Origin: Rhizosphaericola sp047606825
GTDB lineage: Bacteria; Bacteroidota; Bacteroidia; Chitinophagales; Chitinophagaceae
NCBI GenBank assembly: GCA_047606825.1
Contig: JASGDY010000003.1
Location: 1 to 44,428, forward strand
DNA length: 44,428 nucleotides
Reading direction: 5' to 3'
A program made the translations under genes and the position numbers. Below the pieces are notes generated by a model. The model did not search any database, was not told where the DNA came from, and saw only the letters and a list, made by a program, of their open reading frames with translations. Below are positions 7,508-15,786 of this stretch, in pieces; within the stretch, counting starts at the first letter, position 1, and each line of letters begins with the position of its first letter.

Positions 7508-8023
7508 TTAAAGGGTTGTTTTTAATTTCAACCTTGCCGCCAACCAAGAATCCTTTATCGGCACGACCCAGTTGTTCAGCAAGCCCTGTTTGGTCTGCAC
7601 CAGGTTGTTGAAATACAGCGTTTCGGGCGTGACAAAACCATGCTCCAGCGCATAGCCCAACTGGTTAAGCGGTATGCACTGCACTTTGCCCTTGACCACG
7701 AATGCCAACAATTGGCGGTCAAAAAATGAGACTTTCAGCACGTCCTCCAGATGCTTGATGACACGGACGGAAGCATCGGTACTGCAACCACTCACGTTGT
7801 GCGACGTTTCGTCTGCTATCAGCACGATGAACTGTCCGAAAAACACCCGCGCAAAACCTTTGTTCGCTTTGCCATGGGTCACCCACTGTCCGACAAAATC
7901 CTGTAATATCCTGTCCGCTTCCAGTACTTCGGGAATGCCCAACAGACGGTTGCTCTGGTATATCCACACCCGCGATTCCGGTGCGAAGTCCGCAGGTACA
8001 TATTGCTTGAAATCCAAATCCAT
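7508..8023 (-). CDS. Conserved Bacteroidota protein, usually mis-named 'ABC transporter ATPase', 171 aa
   Basis: The sequence matches a small Bacteroidota family that databases often label as an ABC transporter ATPase. It has no Walker A, signature or Walker B motif, so that name should not be trusted. Recognisable family segments are SRVWIYQSNRLL (residues 17-28), FVGQWVTHG, FGQFIVLIADE, VSGCSTDASVR (a conserved Cys near residue 80), FFDRQLLAF and TLYFNNLVQTKQGLLNNWVVPIKDSW. No signal peptide or membrane segment; probably cytosolic. A TACCTTTG box lies 19 nt upstream of the ATG at 8023. Function unknown. Confidence 0.8.
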   Translation of the reverse strand: MDLDFKQYVPADFAPESRVWIYQSNRLLGIPEVLEADRILQDFVGQWVTHGKANKGFARVFFGQFIVLIADETSHNVSGCSTDASVRVIKHLEDVLKVSFFDRQLLAFVVKGKVQCIPLNQLGYALEHGFVTPETLYFNNLVQTKQGLLNNWVVPIKDSWLAARLKLKTTL

Positions 8024-8042
8024 ATTGCGCGTTTTTGTAGGG

Positions 8043-8050
8043 CAAAGGTA
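8043..8050 (-). promoter_or_regulatory. -7 box TACCTTTG for the 7508-8023 gene
   Basis: Minus-strand TACCTTTG, a full TAnnTTTG match, 19 nt before the start codon. Confidence 0.5.
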
Positions 8051-8132
8051 TTGGATGATGGGTAGATTTTGGTTTTTTCTTGATGTGTCTACTGTTATAA
8101 GAGGCCCGAAAGAATTTCGACTTCTGTAAAAA

Positions 8133-9311
8133 TTATCTTACCAGCTCGTTCAATGCCGAATAGAACGCATCAGTGGCGCCTACAAACCGTTTCACAATCT
8201 TTAAGTCTTTATCAATGATTATTTTTGTTGGATAGGCTTTTATGCCATAGAGGACAGAAACGTCATTGTCCACGGAATTGATGAGCTGTGTCCAGTCAAG
8301 CTGGTATTTGTTTACGATATTCTTCCAAGCCGCTTCCGTATCATTGCAGGCTATACTGACAAAAGACACTTTTGATTGGTATTTTTCATGGCAGTTTTTT
8401 AGCGTGGAAAGTTCTTTTATACACGGCCCGCACCAGGTGCCCCAAAAGTCTAAAACAATGAGTTTCCCTTTTAGGTCTGTAATGGCTAAAGTGTTGCCAT
8501 TCACATCTTTTAATGAAAAGTTCGGTGCATTTTCGCCCTCGGTCAATGTTGCTTCTGCTTTTTTTACCGCTATATATTTTGTGTATTCATCATATTTATG
8601 TAGCAGGAGGGCTTTGAAAAGTCCATTTCTAACATTACTTGATAATTGAGGGTAATATTTTGCGAAGGTCTCTAAATTGAACCGAACAAGGTAATAGGCA
8701 GATAAGCTACTGTCTGGATTTTCTTGAATGAATTTCATTTTGGCCGTAGATATTTCATGGTTGTATGATTGTCGCAGCTTGAATAGCCGGGTACTTTCAT
8801 CATTTGTATTTTCAAATGCGGATAAGGAGTCCATTTTTAATTTAAGTTTCACGGCTTCGATATCAGCATCTTTATATGTTGCCCTCATTTTTGCGTATTC
8901 TTCATTGATTAAAGACCCGGTAATGGTATAATCAAGATAGTATGGATACAGTACGCCATTGATATTTATTTTGTCATCCGGCAGTGCTATCAGTTCAATA
9001 AATTTCGTTTGCGGCATATAGGCATTACCTCCAACGCGCTTATGCCAAGACATTTTGGGTATAATTGCTATTATTGCGGGTTGGTTTGTCGGTAACGTGT
9101 ATATGAAATGATTTTTTCTGGCTATCGTTATATCGTTTTGCATGGAATCGACATTAGACAAAGGATAATACATAATCTGGATAGTATCATCGCCAAGCCC
9201 GTTTATGGTTGCCTCAACCGTGCAGTTACCTTTTTGGGCGTAACTGTAATTTGCAAGAATGGCAATATAGAGGAAGACATGTAGCGTTTTTGCAGCTTTT
9301 TTTATAGTCAT
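8133..9311 (-). CDS. TlpA-like thiol-disulfide oxidoreductase, exported, 392 aa
   Basis: The signal peptide MTIKKAAKTLHVFLYIAILANYSYAQ is followed by a DUF4369-like N-terminal beta domain (about residues 27-130, CTVEATINGLGDDTIQIMYYPLSN), a helical linker (about 135-250) and a C-terminal thioredoxin fold of the TlpA/ResA type (about 257-392). The active site WCGPC has its Cys residues at 294 and 297, with the cis-Pro region in GIKAYPTKIIID. Such proteins reduce disulfides on the periplasmic side, for example in cytochrome c maturation, but the large N-terminal extension is a Bacteroidota variation with no assigned substrate. Stand-alone gene. Confidence 0.85.
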   Translation of the reverse strand: MTIKKAAKTLHVFLYIAILANYSYAQKGNCTVEATINGLGDDTIQIMYYPLSNVDSMQNDITIARKNHFIYTLPTNQPAIIAIIPKMSWHKRVGGNAYMPQTKFIELIALPDDKININGVLYPYYLDYTITGSLINEEYAKMRATYKDADIEAVKLKLKMDSLSAFENTNDESTRLFKLRQSYNHEISTAKMKFIQENPDSSLSAYYLVRFNLETFAKYYPQLSSNVRNGLFKALLLHKYDEYTKYIAVKKAEATLTEGENAPNFSLKDVNGNTLAITDLKGKLIVLDFWGTWCGPCIKELSTLKNCHEKYQSKVSFVSIACNDTEAAWKNIVNKYQLDWTQLINSVDNDVSVLYGIKAYPTKIIIDKDLKIVKRFVGATDAFYSALNELVR

Positions 9312-9472
9312 AATTTTCTGTTTGATGTTTAGACGTACTTTTCTCCAAAAAGGTTACACAGGAAAACCATGAGAATGGTAATCCTTTTATAGGTCGTCGG
9401 ATGAGGGATAGCGAAAGTAAAGATCTACATCTTTTAGCCTCATTTTCAAATCATCAAATCATCAAATTCCAC

Positions 9473-10252
9473 TCAAGCCATACTTTCCTCGATAATCTCC
9501 GCAATATCCAAAACCTTTACGGTGTCTTCTTTTTCCTCGTTCTTGATGCCGTCGGTCAGCATGGTGTTGCAAAAAGGGCAAGCCGACGCGACGATATTGG
9601 CACCTGTCTCCACCGCTTCCTTGGAGCGGTCAAAGTTGACGCGTTCTGCGCCTTTTTCCTCTTCCTTGAACATCTGCGCACCGCCCGCGCCGCAGCAGAA
9701 ACCCTTGGTACGGCAGCGTTTCATCTCCACGAGTTCCGTGTCGAGTATTTCGAGGACTTTCCGAGGGGCCTCGTAGATATTGTTGGCGCGGCCGAGGTAG
9801 CAACTGTCGTGGTAAGTGATTTTTTTGCCTTTGAAAGCGCCTCCTTCTTTCATCACGATTTTGCCTTCGTTGATGAGTTGCTGGAGGAACGCCGTATGGT
9901 GGATAACCTCGTAGTTGCCGCCCAGTGCGGGATATTCGTTTTTCAGCGTGTTGAAACAATGGGGGCAGGTCGTGACGATTTTTTTGACTTCGTAGCCGTT
10001 CAGGATCTGGATGTTTTGGTACGCCATCATCTGAAACAGGAATTCGTTGCCCGCGCGTCTCGCCGGGTCGCCCGTGCAGGTTTCCTCCTTGCCGAGTATG
10101 GCAAACTTGATGCCCGTCTTGTCCAATATGCGCGCAAATGCTTTCGTAATTTTCTGCGCCCGCTGGTCAAAGCTTCCGGCGCAACCCACCCAGAACAATA
10201 CTTCGGGCGTTTCGCCTTCCGCCATCATTTCCGCCATGCTTTTAACTGTCAT
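9473..10252 (-). CDS. (Fe-S)-binding CCG-domain protein, HdrB/GlpC-like, 259 aa
   Basis: Two CCG (cysteine-rich) domains are present. The first has WVGCAGSF with Cys24, TCTGDPARR with Cys59 and TTCPHCF with Cys96/Cys99. The second has HDSCYLGR, GFCCGAGGAQM and ACPFCNTM. Such domains hold Fe-S clusters in heterodisulfide reductase B, GlpC and LutA-type subunits, passing electrons to or from a quinone or disulfide. In Bacteroidota this short protein usually works with a 4Fe-4S ferredoxin-type partner; none is adjacent here. I start at the ATG at 10250-10252 (MTVKSMAEMM). The longer frame to 10345 would add a non-homologous hydrophobic leader. Confidence 0.85.
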   Translation of the reverse strand: MTVKSMAEMMAEGETPEVLFWVGCAGSFDQRAQKITKAFARILDKTGIKFAILGKEETCTGDPARRAGNEFLFQMMAYQNIQILNGYEVKKIVTTCPHCFNTLKNEYPALGGNYEVIHHTAFLQQLINEGKIVMKEGGAFKGKKITYHDSCYLGRANNIYEAPRKVLEILDTELVEMKRCRTKGFCCGAGGAQMFKEEEKGAERVNFDRSKEAVETGANIVASACPFCNTMLTDGIKNEEKEDTVKVLDIAEIIEESMA

Positions 10253-10384
10253 AATTCTTTTCGTTTCTGCTTGCAAAGTCCCAAAAATAAACCAAAAAAC
10301 GGCAAGGCTGTCGAGAAATTGAGACAGGTCAAAGGAAAAAACCAAAAGTCAGAAGGGAAAAATGTCTGATGAGAAAGGTTTTTC

Positions 10385-10414
10385 CTACTGGTCGGTGGAG
10401 ACGCCGACCAGTAG
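10385..10414. repeat. REP-like hairpin CTACTGGTCGG / CCGACCAGTAG
   Basis: Perfect 11-bp stem with an 8-nt loop, upstream of kdsD/kpsF. It shares the GGT(C/T)GG...CCRACC core with hairpins at 22375-22398, 24814-24839 and 29984-30017. Confidence 0.55.
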
Positions 10415-10440
10415 TGGTCGACTTCTCATTTTTTACTTTT

Positions 10441-10469
10441 TACTTTTGCATTTTTACTTTTTACTTTTG
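10441..10469 (+). promoter_or_regulatory. Duplicated -7 boxes TACTTTTG for kdsD/kpsF
   Basis: TACTTTTG occurs at 10441-10448 and again at 10462-10469 within a 21-nt tandem duplication of a T-rich unit. The upstream box leaves 25 nt to the ATG, normal for this genome. The downstream box leaves only 4 nt, which would give an almost leaderless mRNA. Confidence 0.5.
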
Positions 10470-10473
10470 TCCC

Positions 10474-11448
10474 ATGTCGGAACCACAACATTTATTGGAT
10501 TGCGGGAAACAGGTTTTTGTTCAGGAAGCACAGGCGTTGCAGCGTATTGCGGACGGTCTGGACGAGCGATTTGTGCAGGTCGTGCAGTTGTTGCACGGTT
10601 GTGGGGGACGTGTCATTGTGAGCGGTATTGGCAAAAGTGCCATCATCGCGCAGAAATTGGTGGCGACGTTCAACAGCACGGGGACACCTGCCGTTTTTGT
10701 ACATGCGGCGGAAGCCATACATGGCGACCTCGGTGTCATCCAAAAAAACGATATTGTCCTCCTTGTCAGCAAGAGCGGCGAAAGTCCCGAAATCCGTCAC
10801 CTCGTTTCCGTACTTCGGTCCTGGGACAACAAGATGGTGGCGTTGACCAGCAATGAAAATGGCTATCTCGGCCGACATGCCGATTATGTGTTGCCGGTGC
10901 CGATTGCGCAGGAAGCCTGTCCCAACAACCTCGCACCGACCACCAGCACGACAGTGCAGCTTGTGATGGGCGATGCACTGGCGATCGCGCTGATGCAGGT
11001 GAATGCTTTTTCCAAAGATGATTTTGCAAGGCTGCATCCAGGCGGTAACTTGGGGAAACGGCTGCTGCTGTCGCTTTCGGACATCTACCCACAGAACGCA
11101 ACACCAAAGGTGCTTCTTTCCTCTCCTCTGAAAGCGGTCATCGGCTCGATTTCGCAGGGACGGTTGGGTGCCGTTGTGGTGGTGGACGCCGCCGACGTGG
11201 TGCTGGGCATCATTACGGACGGGGACATCCGTCGCCTGTTGGAACGCGTGGACGATATCAACAGTGTCACGGCGGCTGATTTCTATACCGCTGGTGGTTA
11301 TGATGCGAGGCCGGAAATGCTGGCGGTCGAAGCGCTCGACCTGATGCGGCGGCATGATATTTCGCAGTTGGTCGTGGTGGATGGAGATAAGCACTTTTTG
11401 GGATTTGTGCATCTCCATGACTTGGTTAAGGAAGGGTTGGATGGATAG
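10474..11448 (+). CDS. kdsD: Arabinose-5-phosphate isomerase, KdsD/KpsF/GutQ family, 324 aa
   Basis: It interconverts ribulose-5-phosphate and arabinose-5-phosphate, the first step towards Kdo of LPS. The SIS sugar-isomerase domain (about residues 30-180) shows VIVSGIGKSAIIAQKL (47-62), FVHAAEAIHGDLGV (75-88) and VLLVSKSGESPEI (95-107). Two CBS domains follow (about 205-324), with TDGDIRRLLE and HDISQLVVVDG. Length and domain order are normal. The start MSEPQHLL at 10474 is chosen because the frame before it is the duplicated T-rich promoter tract. It fits with lptD nearby in making the outer membrane. kdsD and kpsF paralogues cannot be separated from sequence alone. Confidence 0.88.
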   Translation: MSEPQHLLDCGKQVFVQEAQALQRIADGLDERFVQVVQLLHGCGGRVIVSGIGKSAIIAQKLVATFNSTGTPAVFVHAAEAIHGDLGVIQKNDIVLLVSKSGESPEIRHLVSVLRSWDNKMVALTSNENGYLGRHADYVLPVPIAQEACPNNLAPTTSTTVQLVMGDALAIALMQVNAFSKDDFARLHPGGNLGKRLLLSLSDIYPQNATPKVLLSSPLKAVIGSISQGRLGAVVVVDAADVVLGIITDGDIRRLLERVDDINSVTAADFYTAGGYDARPEMLAVEALDLMRRHDISQLVVVDGDKHFLGFVHLHDLVKEGLDG

Positions 11449-11566
11449 ATAAAAGTGAATCGTTGAGCGTCGGGTGCTCATGCAATTTTGATTCTTAGAT
11501 AGGCGGATTCATGCTTTGCGTCTTTGCATGAAAAATTACTGCCGTGGTTCATGTCCGCGCCAATCA

Positions 11567-11638
11567 TTATTTTGAAGCATATATCTCTTGGGTGATGCAG
11601 TCCAGGTCTATTGCACGATAATCTTCCTCTTCGCGCAT
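11567..11638 (-). CDS. Possible 23-codon ORF after lptD (doubtful)
   Basis: ATG at 11636-11638 follows the lptD stop by 13 nt, preceded by AGGGAAGAG, a Shine-Dalgarno-like run unusual for Bacteroidota. It encodes MREEEDYRAIDLDCITQEIY and three more residues, then TAA. It resembles no family I know. It could be a coupled small protein, the start of a decayed gene, or chance. Confidence 0.2.
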   Translation of the reverse strand: MREEEDYRAIDLDCITQEIYASK

Positions 11639-11651
11639 TTTTACTCTTCCC

Positions 11652-14477
11652 TTAATTATTATAGAAGTACCTGGAACGATTGATACGCAGGTCACGCAGG
11701 ATTCCTGATTTGGGATTTAAAACGATGCTAAAGGATTTGTAGGATCCGATGGGTGTGAGGTTGATGGACATCTGCCAGCAGTGCATTTCCCGGGTAAGGA
11801 ACATGGTCAAAAGTCCTACTTTTTGGTTCTTGATGTCATACATTATGTTGCCGCCCGCTTTCCATTTGGGCGTGATGCTGAAGTCTCCGTTGACATTGAG
11901 GCTGGAGTTAATGGTAGTATAGAATTTATAGTTGGACGCATTCAATGTTCGGGTAAAATTGACAGCCAAGGATGTCGATACGTTCCAGGGAATGTCAAAG
12001 TCCACAAACTCCGCTGGGTTGCTTGCGATATAAGCCAATTGGGCTTGCTGGTCGGCCAACGACATGGTTGGGTCGTTGCCTAACGACGACTCTGTCTGTT
12101 TTTGCTTGTCCTCTGCTTTTTTGCTTTGGAAAGAGGACGATAGGGAGAGGTTGCCAGAAGTGAAACGCCCAATTTTTCCTTCTTTCCACATCAATTTATT
12201 GATTCTTCCTCCCGTATAAGGGTTTACGTCGTATTGGTCCAATATCGTGCTTCCATTGATGTTGATTTTGTCAAACAAAGTCGTACGGAAAGAGATACTG
12301 ACGGTTTGCCATTTTAGGGAATCCGCGAGGAAATTGTAGCCGGAGGTGATGCTCAACCCGTCTATGAGTTTTATTTTTTTGTTGTCGCTGGTGTCGGTTT
12401 GAGAATCAGTCTCGTTTTTGTCTTTGTTTCTCTTTTTCATTTCCAGCAGGTTGTCGATGCCGAATGTGATACCGCCGAAAGTCCCTTCGCTGAACGTTCC
12501 GACAACATTGCCGGCAAACCGGCACGCACGGATGGAGTCGCCGTATATGTATTGATAAGAGCCATTGTTCTGTAAAACGGAGTCCTTCAGACGGTTGTTT
12601 GTCCGTACCCAGTAGTAGTTTCCGGAATTGGTATTTGGGGTATAGTTAAGGCTTATAGTGGGCCTTACTTCGTGGTGGATGGTCTCGACATTGCTGGTCG
12701 GTTTGAAATTGTAGTTCCCAAATATCCTCGTGCTGAACGAAAGTGCAAAACTTGTCTGGTATGCCCTGTAAAATCCCCTGCCACTTGCCGTCGTGTCTAC
12801 TTTCACTGCTGCACTGTCCCATGCCGTATGAAGGGTGCGTCCATACCAGTTTTCATTGTAGGATACGGACGGTGCGATCGTAACGGGTCCCACCGAGGGC
12901 AGGGACATGGTGATGGGGATGGTGTGCTTTAATCCCCAGTTGGAAGTGTCCAGTAACCGTTTAACGCTTAATGCCGAATCGTAAAACGAAATTTGGTTAA
13001 TAAAGGTAGTAGTGTAACCGATACCAGTCTTTTCATACCATTTCGCTTGCCCTACTGCTTCTTTTTTGGCGAACGGGTAGATGGTGTTCATTGAAAAATT
13101 GATCGTGGGCGCGTTGATGCTGACTAGGCGTGTATTGTTGTTTTGACTGTGGTTGGCCGCAGCGGAAAAGCTGTATTTGCCGTCGCCCCATGTTTTTGCC
13201 CAGGTAATGGACGAGCTCATCTGGTTTTGGTAGGCCTTGATCGGGTTGGTGGTGGAATACTTGTTGTACTGCGTACTACCCGCATTGACACTTGCGGAAA
13301 AACTTGTCCCTGGAAGCGCCTTGCTGTCCATACTGTGACTCCATGTGAGCTGGAACGCATTGTTTTTGGTAAACTCGTCATTGGTATATGTTGAGCTGCT
13401 GTTGAGCAGGACAGTATGCTGTATCTGGAAAGTCAGGTTGCCCGAATAGTGGTAGCGCTTGTAGTATCTGGGCGCGATGGACAACATGTAGCCACCGTAG
13501 GAATAGAGATTAGTCCGGAACGTCACATCCCAGTTGTCATTCATGACTTGGTAATATCCCAACCCTTCCAGTCCAAGGCCGTAGCTGTCGTTGTTGACAA
13601 ATTGTGGTGCCAGAAGTCCCGAATGGCGACCTCGTTCCAGAGGAAATATCCCAAAAGGCATTATAATCGGGATCGGTACCCCTTCAAACTCCGGATAGGC
13701 CGGCCCGGACACCGCGACGTTGTTTTTGATGAGCTTGAGCTTCTTAGCCCGGAAGTCAAAGTGCGGCGTGTCCAGGTTGCAGGTTGTGAACCTGCCTTTC
13801 CATGCGTAGGCCGTGTTTTTGTCGATAGCCTTGACGATGTCCGCATGGACAAATATTTCCCCTTCGTTATAGTACGTGTCCCTAAAGCGCAACCGTTGTG
13901 TTTTGGTGTTGACATCGATGCTGTCCGCGATGGTTTTGGAACCTTGCTGTACGATGAGGGGCTTGTTGAGCGCACCTTTGGAAGTGTCAGTGCCACCGTA
14001 AGCTTTGATATGGTTGATACGTTGGTCGAAGTGTATGTATTGGGCTGTCAGGTCCATGTCATCCTGCTTGCTTTTGATATTGGCTTTGGTGTACAGCAAT
14101 ATTTCCTTTGTCGGAACCAATATCACTACTGAGTCGTCCGCAGAATAGTCGAAGGTCGATGTCAGGGTGTCCTTGGAGTAGAAGCCGAGTAGCTTGGCCC
14201 TTTCACTGGTGTCGCCCCAGTTTTTGGAAAAAAGATAGTGGGCATCACGATAGGCGAGTTTTTGTGCCCAGGAAGAAGGTATGGTGTCAAAGGACAACGC
14301 TTTATGGGGAAAGACGATAATCGGGGTGTCGGTGAGGGTCTTATATGTTAATTTTTCTCCAATTTCCGCGCTGCCATGTTGCTGGGCGCATAGCTGTACA
14401 GTCCATAATAGCAGGGGTATGCAGAACGCAACTGCCAATAGATGTATTTTTGCCTTAACTTTACCCCGATTGAACAT
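11652..14477 (-). CDS. lptD: LPS-assembly protein LptD, Bacteroidota type, 941 aa
   Basis: LptD is the outer-membrane barrel that inserts LPS from the Lpt bridge into the outer leaflet. A signal peptide ends near LLLWTVQLCAQ (about residue 32). An OstA/LptA-like beta-jellyroll region follows (about 70-260), with YTKANIKSKQDDMDLTAQYI and ADIVKAIDKNTAYAWKGRFTTCN. Then comes the family signature VPIPIIMPFGIFPLERGRHSGLLAPQF (about 268-294) and a long barrel of alternating aromatic strands to the C-terminal RINRSRYFYNN. The length is normal for Bacteroidota LptD. The E. coli Cys pattern is not conserved, as expected in this phylum. It is divergent from the amidase at 14627. Confidence 0.9.
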   Translation of the reverse strand: MFNRGKVKAKIHLLAVAFCIPLLLWTVQLCAQQHGSAEIGEKLTYKTLTDTPIIVFPHKALSFDTIPSSWAQKLAYRDAHYLFSKNWGDTSERAKLLGFYSKDTLTSTFDYSADDSVVILVPTKEILLYTKANIKSKQDDMDLTAQYIHFDQRINHIKAYGGTDTSKGALNKPLIVQQGSKTIADSIDVNTKTQRLRFRDTYYNEGEIFVHADIVKAIDKNTAYAWKGRFTTCNLDTPHFDFRAKKLKLIKNNVAVSGPAYPEFEGVPIPIIMPFGIFPLERGRHSGLLAPQFVNNDSYGLGLEGLGYYQVMNDNWDVTFRTNLYSYGGYMLSIAPRYYKRYHYSGNLTFQIQHTVLLNSSSTYTNDEFTKNNAFQLTWSHSMDSKALPGTSFSASVNAGSTQYNKYSTTNPIKAYQNQMSSSITWAKTWGDGKYSFSAAANHSQNNNTRLVSINAPTINFSMNTIYPFAKKEAVGQAKWYEKTGIGYTTTFINQISFYDSALSVKRLLDTSNWGLKHTIPITMSLPSVGPVTIAPSVSYNENWYGRTLHTAWDSAAVKVDTTASGRGFYRAYQTSFALSFSTRIFGNYNFKPTSNVETIHHEVRPTISLNYTPNTNSGNYYWVRTNNRLKDSVLQNNGSYQYIYGDSIRACRFAGNVVGTFSEGTFGGITFGIDNLLEMKKRNKDKNETDSQTDTSDNKKIKLIDGLSITSGYNFLADSLKWQTVSISFRTTLFDKININGSTILDQYDVNPYTGGRINKLMWKEGKIGRFTSGNLSLSSSFQSKKAEDKQKQTESSLGNDPTMSLADQQAQLAYIASNPAEFVDFDIPWNVSTSLAVNFTRTLNASNYKFYTTINSSLNVNGDFSITPKWKAGGNIMYDIKNQKVGLLTMFLTREMHCWQMSINLTPIGSYKSFSIVLNPKSGILRDLRINRSRYFYNN

Positions 14478-14626
14478 ATTTTAAAACAAGATTTCTTACA
14501 ATTGCCAAATAACGGTATTATTCAAAGAAACCCGCTAAAATCAAAGATTAAAAATTATATAAAGAGGACAAAATTAAGGGTTCTAAGCATAGATTGGTCT
14601 TATGGCCTGATAATGAGCGTAAAAAT

Positions 14627-15661
14627 ATGTGGAAAAAAATTTTAAAGTCTGTCATTGTGGGATTTTTTGCGGTAGGTATCGGTCATGTCGCCGCACAGGA
14701 CGGCACCGTCACTACCAACAACCCGCACCGTAGCAACCAGTTAAGAACCCTTATCATCGATCCAGGACATGGCATACCTGACATGGGTAACGTCGGTTTT
14801 GATGGTAGTTACGAGTCCGACATTGCTTTGGCAATAGCGCAAAAACTGGTGAAGAAAATCAATGATTCGCTACCTGGCATAAACGTCTTGCTCACGCGTA
14901 CCGACAGAAACCTGCCAGCACACCTTACCGACAAGGATGCCGCCAACCGCTGGCGTGCCAATTTTGCCAACCAAAACCACGGCGACCTTTTCCTTAGCAT
15001 CCATGTCAACGATGACGGTCGCAACGGTAAGGAATGGCATACCCAGATTGTCGATTACGAGACTAAAGTGTACTACACAGGGAAAGGTAAAAGAAAAAAG
15101 AGGCATACCAAAAAAGTGCCTGTCTACCGCAGGTACAGCGTGCCGACAGGTGTCGTAGGCACGGAAAGCTATATCTGGTCTGTCAGCAAAAACGACAGCA
15201 AGACCAGCTATGTCAAGGACAACGACTTTGGCGAATTTTCGGAAGTGGACTCCACAAGTGTCGACTCTACGGAAAAAACGAACGCATCCCCCGAAGCGCA
15301 GATTGCCGCATCCATCCGTATGCGTAAATACTTTGAGCGCAGCCTGATGCTGGGCACGATGATACAAAACAATTTTGCGGCCCAAGGTCGGGTTGACCGC
15401 GGTGTCCGTCAGCGTTCGACAGGCATCTGGGTATTGCAGGCGACGGCGATGCCGAGCGTGTTGGTCGAGACGGGCTTTAACTGCAACGAAGGGGAGGAGG
15501 AATACCTGTTGAGCGAGTCAGGACAGAGCGATGTGGCGAGTGCCATCTTCCGCGCCATTGTACAATACCAGAATATGCTTATCCAACGCAGCCAAGGCGG
15601 CGGCCAAGTCATGGACAATGCCCATACGATGACCGGTCGCGCAGACACGCCAGGGCAGTGA
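14627..15661 (+). CDS. N-acetylmuramoyl-L-alanine amidase (Amidase_3), exported, 344 aa
   Basis: A zinc amidase that cuts the bond between MurNAc and L-Ala in peptidoglycan. The start MWKKILKSVIVGFFAVGIGHVAAQ gives a signal peptide. Catalytic residues are visible: His48 in DPGHG, Glu63 in SYESD, His126 in LSIHVND, and the catalytic Glu in SVLVETGFN near residue 285. An insert of about 90 residues (about 133-225: GKGKRKKRHTKKVP, YIWSVSKNDS, then a Ser/Glu-rich stretch) lies between the second and third parts of the catalytic domain. Inserts like this regulate access in some amidases; here that is only a possibility. No cell-wall-binding domain is seen. Confidence 0.88.
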   Translation: MWKKILKSVIVGFFAVGIGHVAAQDGTVTTNNPHRSNQLRTLIIDPGHGIPDMGNVGFDGSYESDIALAIAQKLVKKINDSLPGINVLLTRTDRNLPAHLTDKDAANRWRANFANQNHGDLFLSIHVNDDGRNGKEWHTQIVDYETKVYYTGKGKRKKRHTKKVPVYRRYSVPTGVVGTESYIWSVSKNDSKTSYVKDNDFGEFSEVDSTSVDSTEKTNASPEAQIAASIRMRKYFERSLMLGTMIQNNFAAQGRVDRGVRQRSTGIWVLQATAMPSVLVETGFNCNEGEEEYLLSESGQSDVASAIFRAIVQYQNMLIQRSQGGGQVMDNAHTMTGRADTPGQ

Positions 15662-15755
15662 AATAACGCTTCCGTCAGTTTTAGCTAGCCACAATACGGT
15701 TGTAAACAGTGGTTTCCCATTCCATTTTTTCCAAAATTACTAACCCATAGGACAA

Positions 15756-15763
15756 TATTTTTG
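15756..15763 (+). promoter_or_regulatory. -7 box TATTTTTG for the 15787-19245 gene
   Basis: Full TAnnTTTG match, 23 nt before the ATG. Confidence 0.45.
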
Positions 15764-15786
15764 GCGCATGATAGTTTTTAAATCAT

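Noticed and set aside
7508..8023. ABC transporter ATPase name for this family
   Set aside because: No nucleotide-binding motifs are present; the name is a database habit.
9449..9470. CAAATCATCAAATCATCAAAT repeat, with a similar run at 35117-35144
   Set aside because: Simple low-complexity gene-gap sequence; too short and plain for a specific claim.
10492..11481. 329-codon minus-strand frame over kdsD/kpsF
   Set aside because: Antisense to a clear SIS-CBS enzyme; composition typical of shadow frames (H/R/Q-rich).
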